Positions 46,924 through 55,918 of a stretch of DNA of 64,000 nt are shown one piece after another (position 1 is the first letter of the stretch; each line of letters starts with the position of its first letter). Location of the stretch: NCBI RefSeq assembly GCF_029958925.1, contig NZ_CP124616.1, positions 2,604,001 to 2,668,000 on the forward strand, given 5' to 3'. Made by a program: the position numbers and the translations under genes. Under the pieces are notes generated by a model. The model ran no database searches and had not been told where the DNA came from. It was given only the letters and a program-made list of their open reading frames with translations. The stretch is from Tropicibacter oceani (GTDB lineage: Bacteria > Pseudomonadota > Alphaproteobacteria > Rhodobacterales > Rhodobacteraceae).

Positions 46924-48474
46924 ATGACGGATGGCATTTTTGTCGGGGGCGGCGGACCCGAGTATGGCGAAAAGCAATACTTGAGCCTTGGATACGCCAA
47001 CCGGCACGGGTTGATTGCCGGGGCAACGGGCACGGGCAAGACCGTCACGCTGCAAATCCTGGCCGAAGGGTTTTCCGCCGCCGGGGTGCCGGTCTTCATG
47101 GCCGATGTCAAAGGCGATCTGTCCGGCCTTGCGGTGCCGGGCAATCCCGCCGGCAAACTGCACGCCCCCTTCATGGAACGCAACGCCCGGATCGGCTTTG
47201 ACGATTTCGCCTACCAGGCCTTTCCGGTGACCTTCTGGGACCTGTTCGGCAAACAGGGGCACCCGGTGCGCACCACGGTTTCGGAAATGGGGCCGCTGTT
47301 GCTGGCCCGCCTGCTGGAACTGTCCGAAGCGCAAGAGGGCATCCTGAACATCGCCTTCCGCCTGGCCGACGAAGAAGGCCTGCCGCTGCTCGATCTCGAA
47401 GACCTGCGCAGCCTGCTGGTCTGGCTGGGCGAAAACCGGGCCGACCTGTCGCTGCGCTATGGCAATATCTCGACCGCTTCGGTGGGCGCGATCCAACGCC
47501 GCCTGCTGGTACTGGAAAACCAGGGCGGCGCCAACCTGTTCGGCGAACCGGCGCTGGACCTGGCCGACCTGATGCGCTGCGATGCGGACGGGCGCGGACG
47601 GGTCAACATCCTGGCCTCGGACACGTTGATGCAATCGCCGCGTCTTTACGCGACCTTCCTGCTCTGGCTGCTGTCGGAACTGTTCGAGGAACTGCCCGAG
47701 GTCGGCGATCCCGACAAGCCGCGCCTTGTCTTCTTCTTCGACGAAGCACACCTTTTGTTCGACGGCGCCCCAAAGGCGCTGGTCGACAAGGTCGAACAGG
47801 TGGCGCGCTTGATTCGCTCCAAGGGGGTCGGTGTCTATTTCATCACGCAAAGCCCCGATGACATCCCCGAGGACATCCTTGGCCAGCTTGGCAACCGCGT
47901 TCAGCACGCGCTGCGCGCCTTTACCGCGCGCGACCGCAAGGCGCTGCGGCTGGCGGCGGAAACCTACCGCGAAAACCCGCGTTTCAACATCGAAGAAGCC
48001 ATCCGCGAGGTTGGCGTTGGCGAGGCCGTGACCTCGATGTTGCAGAAAAAGGGCGTTCCCGGGGTCGCCGAACGCACCCTGATCCGGCCGCCATCGTCGC
48101 AGTTGGGGCCGATCACCCCGGCGCAGCGCGGCGGGATCATGGGGGCCTCTGACCTGTCGGGCAAATACGACGAAAGGCTGGATCGCCACTCGGCGCATGA
48201 AATGCTGCTGGAACGTGCAGAAAAGGCCGCCAGGGCCGCCGCCGAGGCCGAGGCCCGTGAAGAGGAAATGGAAGCCGCCGAACGCGAATACAGCGCCGGC
48301 CGTCGGTATTCGGGCACGCGGGTCGGACGCTCCACCGCCCAGCCCAGCCGCAAAACCAGCCGCGACAAAAGCTTTGGCCAACAGATGCAGGACATGGTGG
48401 TCAAGGAACTGACCGGCACCACCGGCCGGCGCATCGTACGCGGCATTCTGGGCGGGCTGTTCAAGGCGCGGTAA
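46924..48474 (+). CDS. HerA-like ATPase (DUF853 family)
   Basis: The 516-residue protein is a DUF853/HerA-like P-loop ATPase. Walker A GATGTGKT (residues 33-40), Walker [13 protein letters not shown], the arginine-finger region and a basic, Ala/Glu-rich coiled C-terminal part (about 425-500) are visible. HerA relatives move along DNA, but the bacterial DUF853 group has no settled role. ATG 46924 is preceded by GGGGAGAG at 8-bp spacing; the frame further upstream overlaps the candidate small RNA and is not coding. Confidence 0.9.
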   Translation: MTDGIFVGGGGPEYGEKQYLSLGYANRHGLIAGATGTGKTVTLQILAEGFSAAGVPVFMADVKGDLSGLAVPGNPAGKLHAPFMERNARIGFDDFAYQAFPVTFWDLFGKQGHPVRTTVSEMGPLLLARLLELSEAQEGILNIAFRLADEEGLPLLDLEDLRSLLVWLGENRADLSLRYGNISTASVGAIQRRLLVLENQGGANLFGEPALDLADLMRCDADGRGRVNILASDTLMQSPRLYATFLLWLLSELFEELPEVGDPDKPRLVFFFDEAHLLFDGAPKALVDKVEQVARLIRSKGVGVYFITQSPDDIPEDILGQLGNRVQHALRAFTARDRKALRLAAETYRENPRFNIEEAIREVGVGEAVTSMLQKKGVPGVAERTLIRPPSSQLGPITPAQRGGIMGASDLSGKYDERLDRHSAHEMLLERAEKAARAAAEAEAREEEMEAAEREYSAGRRYSGTRVGRSTAQPSRKTSRDKSFGQQMQDMVVKELTGTTGRRIVRGILGGLFKAR

Positions 48475-48476
48475 AG

Positions 48477-48538
48477 AGGGGGCGCTGCCCCCGCCGCTGC
48501 GCGGCTCCCCCGGGATATTTCAGGCACAAAGAAACCAA
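48477..48538 (+). repeat. Dispersed intergenic repeat, copy 3a
   Basis: GGGGGCGCTGCCCCC, then CCCCCGGGATATTTCAGGC and ACAAAGAAAC, directly after the HerA-like gene. It is inverted relative to copy 3b that follows, so the two can fold into one large hairpin. Confidence 0.75.
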
Positions 48539-48550
48539 GGGGGCACACAT

Positions 48551-48612
48551 GTGCTTCTTTGTGCTGCAAATATCCCGGGGGTGAGGCCGAAAGGCCGAGG
48601 GGGCTGGCCCCC
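48551..48612 (-). repeat. Dispersed intergenic repeat, copy 3b (inverted)
   Basis: CTTTGTGCTGCAAATATCCCGGGGG followed by a GGGGGC..GCCCCC stem is the reverse orientation of copy 3a, separated by about 12 bases around ACACATGTG. Confidence 0.7.
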
Positions 48613-48632
48613 TTCTTTGGCGGTTCAAAAGC

Positions 48633-48665
48633 AAAGCGCCCGGGTCAAGACCGGGCGCTTTTTGT
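48633..48665. terminator. Bidirectional terminator after the PQQ dehydrogenase gene
   Basis: AAAGCGCCCGG pairs with CCGGGCGCTTT over an 11-bp stem. T-runs or T-rich sequence follow on both strands, 20 bp from the dehydrogenase stop. Confidence 0.88.
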
Positions 48666-48683
48666 TCTATCACGACGAGCGGA

Positions 48684-50450
48684 TCAGTTGGCCGAGGCCA
48701 GCTCTTTGGGCAGGCGGAAGGTCCAGAGCAGACCACCCTGGTTCAGGTAGCTGACCTTTTTGGCCACTTCGCCACCCCAGAGCGGAACCGCGCCGCCCCA
48801 GCCCGAGATGATCGAGACGAACTGTTCGCCGTCCTGTTCCCAGGTGATCGGCTGGCCAACGATGCCCGAGCCGGTCTGGAAGGACCACAGGATCTCGCCT
48901 GTTTCATCGTCCAGCGCCAGGAATTCACCTTCGGGGGTGCCAAAGAACACCAGGCCGCCAGCGGTGGTCATCACGCCGCCCCAAAGCGGGGCCTCGTTCT
49001 TGTATTCCCACTTGGTTTCCAGCGTGTCGGGGTCGATCGCCTTGAGCGAGCCGATGTGGTCTTCGTAGTTCGGCTTGATCGTGAAACCCGAGCCGAGGTA
49101 GGCCGCGCCCTTTTTGTAGGAGACAGGCTCGTTCCAGATATCCATGCCCCATTCGTTGGAGGGCACGTAGAAGTTGCCGGTCTTCTGGGAGAAGGCCATG
49201 GGCATCCAGTTCTTGCCCCCGAGGAAGCCGGGCGAGGAGAAGACGACATCGCCTTTCTTGCCATCGGCCGCATCGGCGGGATTGCCGGGGCGGTTTTCCT
49301 CGATGAAGATCGGACGGCCGTTTTCGTCGATGCCCGAGGCCCAGGAGATATCCTTGACGAAGGGCGTGGCGCCGACATAGCCGCCGTTCACCGCATCCAG
49401 AACGTAGAAGAAGCCGTTACGGTCGGCGGTGGCCAGGCGCTGGTTGCCGGCGCGGTCGTCATAGGCGACCACTTCGTTCACGCCGTCATAGTCCCAGCCT
49501 TCGCGCGGGGTGGTCTGGAAGTGCCACTTGATCTCGCCGGTGGCGGGGTCGAGGCCGATGCGGCTGGCCGCATAAAGGTTGTCGCCCATGCCGTCGTCGG
49601 ACGGGGTGCCCGCGCCGCGCAGGTGGCTGTTCCACGGCGCCGGGTTGCCGGTGCCCATGATGATCGTGTCGGTGCGCGCATCATAAGATCCGCCAAGCCA
49701 GGTGGCGCCGCCGCCTGTCTTCCACAGATCACCGGGCCAGGTCGCGTTCAGCGTGCCGGTCATGGTGCTTTCTTCGCCGTTCAGCGTGCCCATGTGGCCT
49801 TCGATCACGGGGCGGGTCCAGACCATTTCGCCGGTGTCGGCGTTGCGCGCCTGCACTTCGCCGACGATGCCGAATTCACCGCCCGAGTTGCCGGTGATGA
49901 CAAGCCCGTTCACGATCAGCGGCGCAGCGGTATAGGAATAGCCGGCCTTGTAATCCTCGATCTTGTCGCGCCAGACCACGTCACCGGTCTTGGCGTCCAG
50001 CGCCACGATGCGGGCGTCCAGCGTGCCAAAGATGACCTTGTCGTTGTAGAGCGCCGCGCCGCGGTTGATCACGTCACAGCAGGGCAGGATGCCTTCGGGA
50101 AGGCGGGCGTCGTACTGCCACAGTTCCTTGCCGGTCTTCACGTCGATGGCATAAAGCCGCGAATACGACCCGGTGATATACATCACCCCGTCATAGACCA
50201 GCGGCTGGGTTTCCTGCCCGCGCTGCTTTTCGCCGCCCAGGCTGAAGGCCCATGCGGGGACGAGGTTCTTGACGTTGTCCTTGTTGAGGGTTTCCAGCGG
50301 GGAATAGCGCTGAAGGTGGCGGCCCATGCCATTGGTGACCACCTGGTTGGTGATCGTGTCGTCATTGGCCAGCATTTCTTCCGTGACCTGGGCCTGTGCG
50401 CTTGTGGCGGCAATCAGGCTGAGGGCAACGGCGGCGACGAAATTGTTCAT
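48684..50450 (-). CDS. PQQ-dependent alcohol dehydrogenase, lanthanide-type (ExaF/PedH-like)
   Basis: The 588-residue periplasmic quinoprotein oxidises primary alcohols and passes electrons to cytochrome c. A signal peptide ends SAQA (residue 20). The eight-bladed propeller shows the adjacent disulphide pair Cys124-Cys125 ([10 protein letters not shown]), a metal-binding Glu192 (GGEFG), Asn269 (GTGNPAPWN) and catalytic Asp320 in WDYDGVNE. Asp322, two residues on, is the extra carboxylate that marks lanthanide-using enzymes; calcium enzymes have Ala, Ser or Thr there. The overall sequence is closer to ethanol dehydrogenases (ExaA/PedE/PedH) than to methanol dehydrogenase XoxF. ATG 50450 follows GGAGAC. 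A palindromic operator candidate lies about 105-125 bp upstream. Confidence 0.93.
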   Translation of the reverse strand: MNNFVAAVALSLIAATSAQAQVTEEMLANDDTITNQVVTNGMGRHLQRYSPLETLNKDNVKNLVPAWAFSLGGEKQRGQETQPLVYDGVMYITGSYSRLYAIDVKTGKELWQYDARLPEGILPCCDVINRGAALYNDKVIFGTLDARIVALDAKTGDVVWRDKIEDYKAGYSYTAAPLIVNGLVITGNSGGEFGIVGEVQARNADTGEMVWTRPVIEGHMGTLNGEESTMTGTLNATWPGDLWKTGGGATWLGGSYDARTDTIIMGTGNPAPWNSHLRGAGTPSDDGMGDNLYAASRIGLDPATGEIKWHFQTTPREGWDYDGVNEVVAYDDRAGNQRLATADRNGFFYVLDAVNGGYVGATPFVKDISWASGIDENGRPIFIEENRPGNPADAADGKKGDVVFSSPGFLGGKNWMPMAFSQKTGNFYVPSNEWGMDIWNEPVSYKKGAAYLGSGFTIKPNYEDHIGSLKAIDPDTLETKWEYKNEAPLWGGVMTTAGGLVFFGTPEGEFLALDDETGEILWSFQTGSGIVGQPITWEQDGEQFVSIISGWGGAVPLWGGEVAKKVSYLNQGGLLWTFRLPKELASAN

Positions 50451-50832
50451 GTGTCTCCTCCCGTGAACAAGCATCGTTTTGCCCCGGGGATTGACCGCCG
50501 GAACCGGTGCTGGGTCAAACTCTATAAGAAGAAGCGGTTTTGCCGGAACGGGCCATAGGTCGTACGACCCATGGCGACTTGACAGCCGCGGTTTGCCCGG
50601 AACCCAGAATCGGCAGAATCGCCGGCCTTGCGCCTTTCGGGCGACTCGCGGCGAAATCGGCGGCCGCGTGGCATGCCTTGGGCGCGACTTGGCCCGCACA
50701 AAGCGTTGTGCCGCGCTTTGCCGCCGGATAACGTCTTGGAAAGCATCACGAATGCGCAGGCAACGCAGGCGAGGATACAAGGAGACGGCACATGGCATCG
50801 GCAGCAAGGCGGGCGGATCGGGTTTTGACGGC
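50451..50832. other. Upstream region of the PQQ dehydrogenase
   Basis: The 382-bp gap separates the minus-strand dehydrogenase from a plus-strand DUF1963 gene. It contains the GGTCGTACGACC palindrome at 50558-50569 and presumably the dehydrogenase promoter between it and 50450. Open frames here look like background; no other gene is supported. Confidence 0.6.
50553..50574 (-). promoter_or_regulatory. Palindromic operator candidate upstream of the PQQ dehydrogenase
   Basis: A 12-bp perfect palindrome GGTCGTACGACC is flanked, one base out on each side, by CCAT and ATGG, giving a 22-bp dyad with a single mismatched pair. Each arm has the form CCATNGGTCGTA. The same half-site occurs upstream of other units in this locus. 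Confidence 0.65.
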
Positions 50833-51576
50833 ATGAAACAGGGTATATGGCTTCGCAAAACACCCGCGCCAACGGATGCCGGGACACCGGGGTGCTTCTT
50901 TGGCGGGCGGCCAAACCTGCCGGCCCAGATCGCGTGGCCCCATTACGGCGATGAAAACCTCCAGGTGCCGCTTCATTTCCTGTTGCAGATCGACCTGGCG
51001 GTGCTGCGCGATGTCCCGGGCCTGCCGGAATTTGCGCGGCAGGGGACGCTGTTTTTCTTCGTGGATCCGGTCTATGCGCCTGTTTTCGGCCACGACCTTG
51101 GCGGGGCGCGTGTGATCCATGTGCCCGGGCCTGTGGCGGATATCCCCGAAAGAGACATGCCCGGCGGTTTGCCCATCACGGACGATGGGGCCCTGACCTT
51201 TACGCCCAGCGATACCTATCTGCGCGAGATGCTTTCCGCCGGCTATCCGCGATGGCCAATCGTGCCGACCGCTTTTGCGAGGAAAGACCCGCCGGATTTC
51301 GAAGAGGAATGGATTGAACAGCACCCTGTGCTGCTGGATGCTGACGGGAACAAGTCCGGCGAGCAAACCGTGTTTCACGCCCTGTTCTTTGGCCCGGATG
51401 AGGGCGACGAGAACCGGGAGTACATGGAGGTGGAAAAGGACGCTGTTCCGCTGCTGCTGCTGCTGCTGGATTCCGATCCCGACATCGAATTCGGGTTTTC
51501 CTACACGCTGTTCTGGATCAATAAAGGCGATCTTGCAAACAATCGTTTTGAAAACATAATGATACGAGATTTCTGA
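50833..51576 (+). CDS. DUF1963 (YwqG-like) protein
   Basis: The 247-residue protein appears to belong to the DUF1963 family. It has [26 protein letters not shown] and GTLFFFVDP, the characteristic N-terminal part, and an Asp/Glu-rich middle. ATG 50833 (MKQGIWL) has a weak ribosome site; the frame is open further up but that sequence reads as non-coding. Function unknown. It sits between the dehydrogenase and the cytochrome gene but points the other way from both and shows no sign of belonging to their regulon. Confidence 0.75.
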   Translation: MKQGIWLRKTPAPTDAGTPGCFFGGRPNLPAQIAWPHYGDENLQVPLHFLLQIDLAVLRDVPGLPEFARQGTLFFFVDPVYAPVFGHDLGGARVIHVPGPVADIPERDMPGGLPITDDGALTFTPSDTYLREMLSAGYPRWPIVPTAFARKDPPDFEEEWIEQHPVLLDADGNKSGEQTVFHALFFGPDEGDENREYMEVEKDAVPLLLLLLDSDPDIEFGFSYTLFWINKGDLANNRFENIMIRDF

Positions 51577-51643
51577 AGGCGCAATTTCTGAAGCCAAGCG
51601 GCCCGGTTTGTGGATGCGTGCCGGCCGGCCAGGCATGGCGGCG

Positions 51644-51676
51644 CGGCCAGAGGGGCGCCGGAACGCCCCTTGGCCG
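51644..51676 (-). terminator. Hairpin after the cytochrome c gene
   Basis: CGGCCA..AGGGGCG and CGCCCCT..TGGCCG form a long stem 18 bp beyond the cytochrome c stop. It lacks a long T-run, so strength is uncertain. Confidence 0.55.
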
Positions 51677-51693
51677 CCGCGCGCCGGCGGGGC

Positions 51694-52101
51694 TTACTCG
51701 CCCTCGATGGCCTTGTTGTCCTGCGGCGAGATCGATCCGAGGTAGGCAAGGATGAAGTCCTGCACCGTGCGGTCCTCGATCCCGACATGGCGCATCTTGG
51801 TGCCGGGCATGAAGCCGTCGTTGTCCTCCATCCAGGCGCGCAGGGCAGCGGGGGTCCAGACGATACCCGAGGCTTCGAGCGCAATCGAATAGTCATAACC
51901 CTCATAGCTGCCCGCCGCGCGGTACAGCACGTTTTCCAGCGGCGGCCCATAGGACGGATCGCTTGCGTCGACCGCGTGGCAGCGGCGGCATTCCGCTTCG
52001 AACAGGGTCTTGCCAGCGGTCACCGTCACCTCCTGGAAGGTATCGGCAAGGGCAGGGGTGGCGGCCATGCAGGCGGCCAGAACCAGGGGGAAATTGCGCA
52101 T
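51694..52101 (-). CDS. Small class I cytochrome c
   Basis: The 135-residue periplasmic cytochrome has a signal peptide ending PALAD (about residue 20) and a haem site CRRCH (Cys38, Cys41, His42). A C-terminal FMPGTKM probably contains the axial Met. Located beside the PQQ dehydrogenase, it is a likely electron acceptor or relay to the terminal oxidase. It is divergent from the binding-protein gene at 52262, and the CCATTGGTCGTA site lies in the spacer between them. Confidence 0.88.
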   Translation of the reverse strand: MRNFPLVLAACMAATPALADTFQEVTVTAGKTLFEAECRRCHAVDASDPSYGPPLENVLYRAAGSYEGYDYSIALEASGIVWTPAALRAWMEDNDGFMPGTKMRHVGIEDRTVQDFILAYLGSISPQDNKAIEGE

Positions 52102-52192
52102 CGTTTCAGTCCTTTCGTGATCTGCGCCCAAGATAGTCCCGGCGCCCTGAACGATGTTGATCCATGTCAACAGATGGCCTGCCGCGCCCTGT

Positions 52193-52204
52193 CCATTGGT
52201 CGTA
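52193..52204 (+). promoter_or_regulatory. CCATTGGTCGTA operator candidate before binding-protein gene
   Basis: This exact half-site of the dehydrogenase palindrome starts 69 bp upstream of ATG 52262, in the spacer shared with the divergent cytochrome c gene. It may serve either or both. Confidence 0.6.
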
Positions 52205-52261
52205 TATCGGGGGCTTTTATGGCTGTTACTCTGGCGCAAAGATCGCTCTGGGAGGAGAGAC

Positions 52262-53236
52262 ATGGCTTTTCTGAAAACACTCTACGGGACCACCGCCGCG
52301 CTGGTCATCACCGCTGGCGCCGCGCTGGCCGAAACCCCGGTGCTGCGCGCCGCGGTGCTGGAATACGGCACCGTCAACTGGGAGCTGGACGTGATCCAGC
52401 ACCATGATTTCGACGGCGCGCACGGCTTTGAGCTGGCGGTGCAGGGCGTGGCTGGCGGCCCGGCGGCGCAGGTCGCCTTTCAGGGCGGCGCGGCCGATGT
52501 GATCGTCTCTGACTGGCTTTGGGTGGCGCGGCAGCGGGCGGCGGGCATGGACTATGTCTTTGTGCCCTACAGCCGTGCGGTGGGTGCGCTGATGGTGCCG
52601 GCAGATTCGGCGGCGCAGTCTCTGGCGGATCTCAAGGGCGAAAAGATCGGCATCGCCGGGGGGCCGCTGGACAAAAGCTGGCTGATCCTGCGCGCCTATG
52701 CCCAGCAGGAACACGGCATGGATCTTGCCGCCGAGACCGAGCAGGTCTTTGGCGCGCCGCCGCTGATCTTCAAGACCGCGCTTCAGGGCGAACTGGGCGG
52801 GGCGATCAATTTCTGGCACTTCCTGGCCAAGATGGAGGCCGGCGGGATGAAGCCGCTGGTCACCGTCGACCAGGCCGCCACCGCGCTGGGGCTGGACCCG
52901 CAGACGCCGCTGCTGGGCTATGTGCTCAAAGGTGACATGCTGCGCGAGCACCCCGACCTGGTCGAAGGCCTTGCCGCCGCTTCGCGCGATGCCAAAGATC
53001 TGCTCAGCACCTCCGAAGAGGAGTGGGATCGACTGCGCCCGCGCATGAATGCCGACAACGATGCGCAGTTCGACGCGCTCAAGGCCGGCTATCGCGCCGG
53101 CATTCCCGCCCCCGGACCGGTGGACGAAGAGGCCGCCGCGCGGATGTTGAAACTGATGGCCGATCTTGGCGGAGAAGAGCTTGTCGGGACCGCGACCGAG
53201 CTTCCGCAGGGGCTGTTTGTCCAGCCCGGATCGTGA
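52262..53236 (+). CDS. ABC transporter substrate-binding protein (NMT1/SsuA-like)
   Basis: The 324-residue periplasmic protein has a signal peptide ending GAALAE (about residue 24) and resembles the NMT1/nitrate-sulphonate-taurine binding group, with GGAADVIVSDWLWVARQR and LKGEKIGIAGGPLDKSW. GGGAGGAGAGAC precedes ATG 52262. The following ATPase gene overlaps its stop. There is no permease gene next to the pair, which is unusual for this class. Its position between PQQ oxidation genes suggests a solute or cofactor role there. Confidence 0.88.
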   Translation: MAFLKTLYGTTAALVITAGAALAETPVLRAAVLEYGTVNWELDVIQHHDFDGAHGFELAVQGVAGGPAAQVAFQGGAADVIVSDWLWVARQRAAGMDYVFVPYSRAVGALMVPADSAAQSLADLKGEKIGIAGGPLDKSWLILRAYAQQEHGMDLAAETEQVFGAPPLIFKTALQGELGGAINFWHFLAKMEAGGMKPLVTVDQAATALGLDPQTPLLGYVLKGDMLREHPDLVEGLAAASRDAKDLLSTSEEEWDRLRPRMNADNDAQFDALKAGYRAGIPAPGPVDEEAAARMLKLMADLGGEELVGTATELPQGLFVQPGS

Positions 53237-53880
53237 TGGCCGCGCTGCATCTGGTGCATGACAACCGGCGTCAGGCGGCCCCCCCGGTGGCCCGCCTGAG
53301 CCTGCCCGGGCTGGCGCTTGGTGGGCGCGCGGTTCTGGGCGCCATCGACCTGGCGCTGGGGTGCGGCGAAACCGTCGCGCTGACCGGCCCGTCGGGCATT
53401 GGCAAATCCACGTTGCTGCGGGTTCTGGCGGGCTTTGAAACCCGCCACCGCGGCACGGTCCAGGTGCCTGCGCGCCTGGCCATGGTGTTCCAGGAGCCCA
53501 CGCTGCTGCCCTGGCGCACCCTGCGCGACAACCTGCGTCTGACCACCGACATTTCCCCGGACGAGGCGGAAAAGGCGCTGGCCGAGGTCGGTCTTGCCGG
53601 GCGCGGTGACGATTTCCCCGGGCGGCTCAGCCTTGGTCAGCAGCGGCGCATGTCGCTGGCCCGCGCCTTTGCCGCGCGCCCCGACCTGTTGCTGATGGAC
53701 GAACCCTTTGTCTCGTTGGACGATGCCCTGGGGGACGAAATGATGACCCTGTTCGAAACCATGCGCGCGCGGCGCGACGTGACGACCCTGCTGGTCACCC
53801 ATTCAACCACCGAGGCAAAGCGCCTGGCCAGCCGTATCCTGCGGCTGGAGGGCAGCCCGGCAACGCTGTCGCAGGCCTGA
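53236..53880 (+). CDS. ABC transporter ATPase (SsuB/TauB-like)
   Basis: The 214-residue ATPase has Walker A GPSGIGKST, Q-loop VFQEPTLLPWRTLRDNL, signature LSLGQQRRMSLARAF, which departs from the canonical LSGGQ, and Walker B LLLMDEPFVSLDD with HSTTEA. ATG 53236 overlaps the stop of the binding-protein gene. A cognate membrane subunit is not present in the window, so it either uses a permease encoded elsewhere or is a remnant pair. Confidence 0.88.
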   Translation: MAALHLVHDNRRQAAPPVARLSLPGLALGGRAVLGAIDLALGCGETVALTGPSGIGKSTLLRVLAGFETRHRGTVQVPARLAMVFQEPTLLPWRTLRDNLRLTTDISPDEAEKALAEVGLAGRGDDFPGRLSLGQQRRMSLARAFAARPDLLLMDEPFVSLDDALGDEMMTLFETMRARRDVTTLLVTHSTTEAKRLASRILRLEGSPATLSQA

Positions 53881-53928
53881 CCACCTTCACTGTTTGGATA
53901 AACATGCGTGCGTAAGGGGTTGAAAAAA

Positions 53929-54720
53929 TTACCCTTTGCGCCGCACCAGGGATCGGGCCGGATCGTATCCCCACAGCGCCAGCGCCATGAACACAGCGCT
54001 TGCCACAAGCGTCCAAAGCAGCGCCCAGGGCGCCAGTTCCATGTACAGCGCAAAGCGGATCAATTCGACCGCATGGGTAAAGGGGTTCGCCTGGCAGACA
54101 TCGTGCAACAGTTCCGAGGATTCTGCCATCTTCCAAAGGGGATAGAGCGCGGAGCTGAGAAAGAACATCGGGAAGATCACAAAGTTCATCACGCCTGCGA
54201 AATTCTCCAGCTGCTTGATGAAGCTGGACAATGCCAGCCCCAAGGCCCCCAACATCAGCCCCGACAGGACCAGCGCCGGCAGCACCGCAAGATAGCCCCA
54301 AAGCGGCGCGGTGATCCCGAACAGCCCGGCGATGGCCAAAAAGGCATAACACTGCAGAATTCCGATGAAGGTCGCTCCGCAAAGTTTTGAAAACAATAAA
54401 AACCAACGGGGAAGGGGCGAGGTCAGCAAAAGCCGCATGGACCCCATTTCCCGGTCATAAACCAGACTGAGCGAGCTTTGCATGCCGTTGAACAGCAAGA
54501 TCATCCCGCAAAGCCCCGGAACGATGTAGGTTTCGTAGGTGATATAGGTCTGGTAGGGCGGCGTGATCGACAGCCCCAGCGCCGCGCGAAAGCCCGCGGC
54601 AAAGACCAAAAGCCAGACCAGCGGACGCACAAGCGCCGCGATAAAGCGTTCGCGCTGATGCACGAACCGCAGGGCTTCGCGGGTGGTGATGGCGCGAAAG
54701 GCGATCAGATAGGGGTTCAT
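53929..54720 (-). CDS. ABC-2 type permease of PQQ-alcohol oxidation/lanthanide transport type
   Basis: The 263-residue inner-membrane protein has six hydrophobic segments and the ABC-2 family motif region MGSMRLLLTSPLPRWFLL. It is last in the operon that runs from 58133 and overlaps its ATPase gene by 4 bp. Relatives are the PedC-type permeases found with PQQ alcohol dehydrogenases; the equivalent transporters in Pseudomonas putida (Ped) and Methylobacterium (Lut) are needed for lanthanide-dependent growth. Direction of transport is not decided by sequence. Confidence 0.87.
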   Translation of the reverse strand: MNPYLIAFRAITTREALRFVHQRERFIAALVRPLVWLLVFAAGFRAALGLSITPPYQTYITYETYIVPGLCGMILLFNGMQSSLSLVYDREMGSMRLLLTSPLPRWFLLFSKLCGATFIGILQCYAFLAIAGLFGITAPLWGYLAVLPALVLSGLMLGALGLALSSFIKQLENFAGVMNFVIFPMFFLSSALYPLWKMAESSELLHDVCQANPFTHAVELIRFALYMELAPWALLWTLVASAVFMALALWGYDPARSLVRRKG

Positions 54721-55433
54721 GCTTCGGCTCCGGTCTGGGACAGGAACCAGTCGGACAGGGCGGCGGGCCCGTGCAAGGTGCCGGCCTGGCCCGTGGCCTT
54801 GATGCGGCCGTGGTGCAGCAGCACCAGGTCGTCATCGGAGCGCACCTCGTCGGTCAGGTGGGTGGCCCAAAGCACCGTCAGATTGTCGGCGCTGGCCAGC
54901 GCGTGCAGGTGTTCGGTGATCGCGGCGCGCGCGGCGGCGTCCAGCCCCACGGTCGGCTCGTCCAGCAGCAGGACGGATGGGGAATGCAGCAGGGCGCGGG
55001 CGATCTCGGTCCGGCGGCGATGCCCGCCATTGAGCGCGCGGGCCTTTTCACCGGCGCGCTCGCGCATGTCCAATCGGTCCAGCGCGGCGTCGATGCGCTT
55101 TGCGGCCCCGGCACCGGACAACCCGTGCAGCGCAGCGAAATAGGCCAGGTTCTGGCGGACGGTCAAATCAAGATCCAAAGTGGGCATTTGAAAGACGATA
55201 CCCATCTGCGCCAGCGCCGCGCGCGGGGTTTCCGCCAGATCATGCCCGGCGATTTCGATCCGTCCTTGCGGCGCGGTGAATAGCCGGGTCAGCAGCGCGA
55301 ACAGGGTCGATTTTCCCGCCCCGTTCGGCCCCAACAGGGCGGTGAAATGCCCGGGCCGCGCGTCAAAGCTGACGCTGTCCAGCGCCTGTTTCGCGCCATA
55401 GCGGAAGGACAGGTCAGAAACGCGCAGGCCCAT
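54717..55433 (-). CDS. ABC ATPase of PQQ-alcohol oxidation/lanthanide transport type
   Basis: The 238-residue ATPase has Walker A GPNGAGKST (residues about 36-44), Q-loop VFQMPTLDLDLTVRQNL and Walker B VLLLDEPTVGLD. The signature segment is LNGGHRRRTEIARAL, with His for the usual Gln. The FQMPTLD and NGGHRR features are typical of the ATPase subunit described for PQQ-dependent alcohol dehydrogenase systems (TIGR03864 type). It partners with the overlapping permease. Confidence 0.9.
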   Translation of the reverse strand: MGLRVSDLSFRYGAKQALDSVSFDARPGHFTALLGPNGAGKSTLFALLTRLFTAPQGRIEIAGHDLAETPRAALAQMGIVFQMPTLDLDLTVRQNLAYFAALHGLSGAGAAKRIDAALDRLDMRERAGEKARALNGGHRRRTEIARALLHSPSVLLLDEPTVGLDAAARAAITEHLHALASADNLTVLWATHLTDEVRSDDDLVLLHHGRIKATGQAGTLHGPAALSDWFLSQTGAEA

Positions 55434-55435
55434 GG

Positions 55436-55870
55436 CTATTCAATCGTGATATCAAGGCGTTGCGTTTCCCCGGTCGAACCCGGCACCATCAGGTGATAGC
55501 GCCCCGGCTTGATCGCGAGAAAGCCGATTTCCATTTCACCCGCCTCGTCGAATTCGATGGAATCGAGGCCAAGGGGGCGGATTTCCAGCCCTTCGACAAC
55601 AATCTCGTCAATCCAGATGGCGCGAAAGAAATCCGAGCCGGTCAACGCCAGTTCCTGGCTGCCATCGCCCTGGATTTCGAATTCGTAATAGGTGCCGGAT
55701 TTCAGCACCCAGGGCGCCGAGGTCAGCGGCATCCCGGCGCTCAGCGTGATCGGCTCCAGGTCCTGTTTGTTCTTGGCAGAAAGGATCCCGGCAGGGCCAA
55801 AGCCCGTGTCCTGGGCAAGCGCCGGCAAGGGCAGGCAGATCAGGGCGGCGACAAGGGGCAGGTGTTTCAT
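55436..55870 (-). CDS. Small exported protein in the PQQ/ABC operon
   Basis: The 144-residue product has a signal peptide ending PALAQ (about residue 19). A compact beta-rich domain follows (residues 35-144), built around GTYYEFEIQGDGSQELAL and GFLAIKPGRYHLMVPG, recalling a cupredoxin-like fold but without a clear copper site. Similar short exported proteins are conserved at this operon position in other PQQ loci. A role in binding or handing on the transported metal or solute is speculative. Confidence 0.75.
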   Translation of the reverse strand: MKHLPLVAALICLPLPALAQDTGFGPAGILSAKNKQDLEPITLSAGMPLTSAPWVLKSGTYYEFEIQGDGSQELALTGSDFFRAIWIDEIVVEGLEIRPLGLDSIEFDEAGEMEIGFLAIKPGRYHLMVPGSTGETQRLDITIE

Positions 55871-55918
55871 GGTGGGTCCTTCGTAACTTGGTGCGTGGTT
55901 TTGGGCGTTTGTGGGCGA

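Noticed and set aside
46845-47201. A 118-codon frame with an excellent AGGAGAG site and ATG
   Set aside because: It shifts into an Arg/Trp-rich alternate frame of the HerA-like ATPase. The purine-rich site is better explained as the complement of the candidate small RNA's pyrimidine loop.
48684-50450. Naming the quinoprotein XoxF methanol dehydrogenase
   Set aside because: The N-terminal half ([32 protein letters not shown]) follows the ethanol dehydrogenase group, and the PedF-like cytochrome supports that; only the Asp-Tyr-Asp feature is shared with XoxF.
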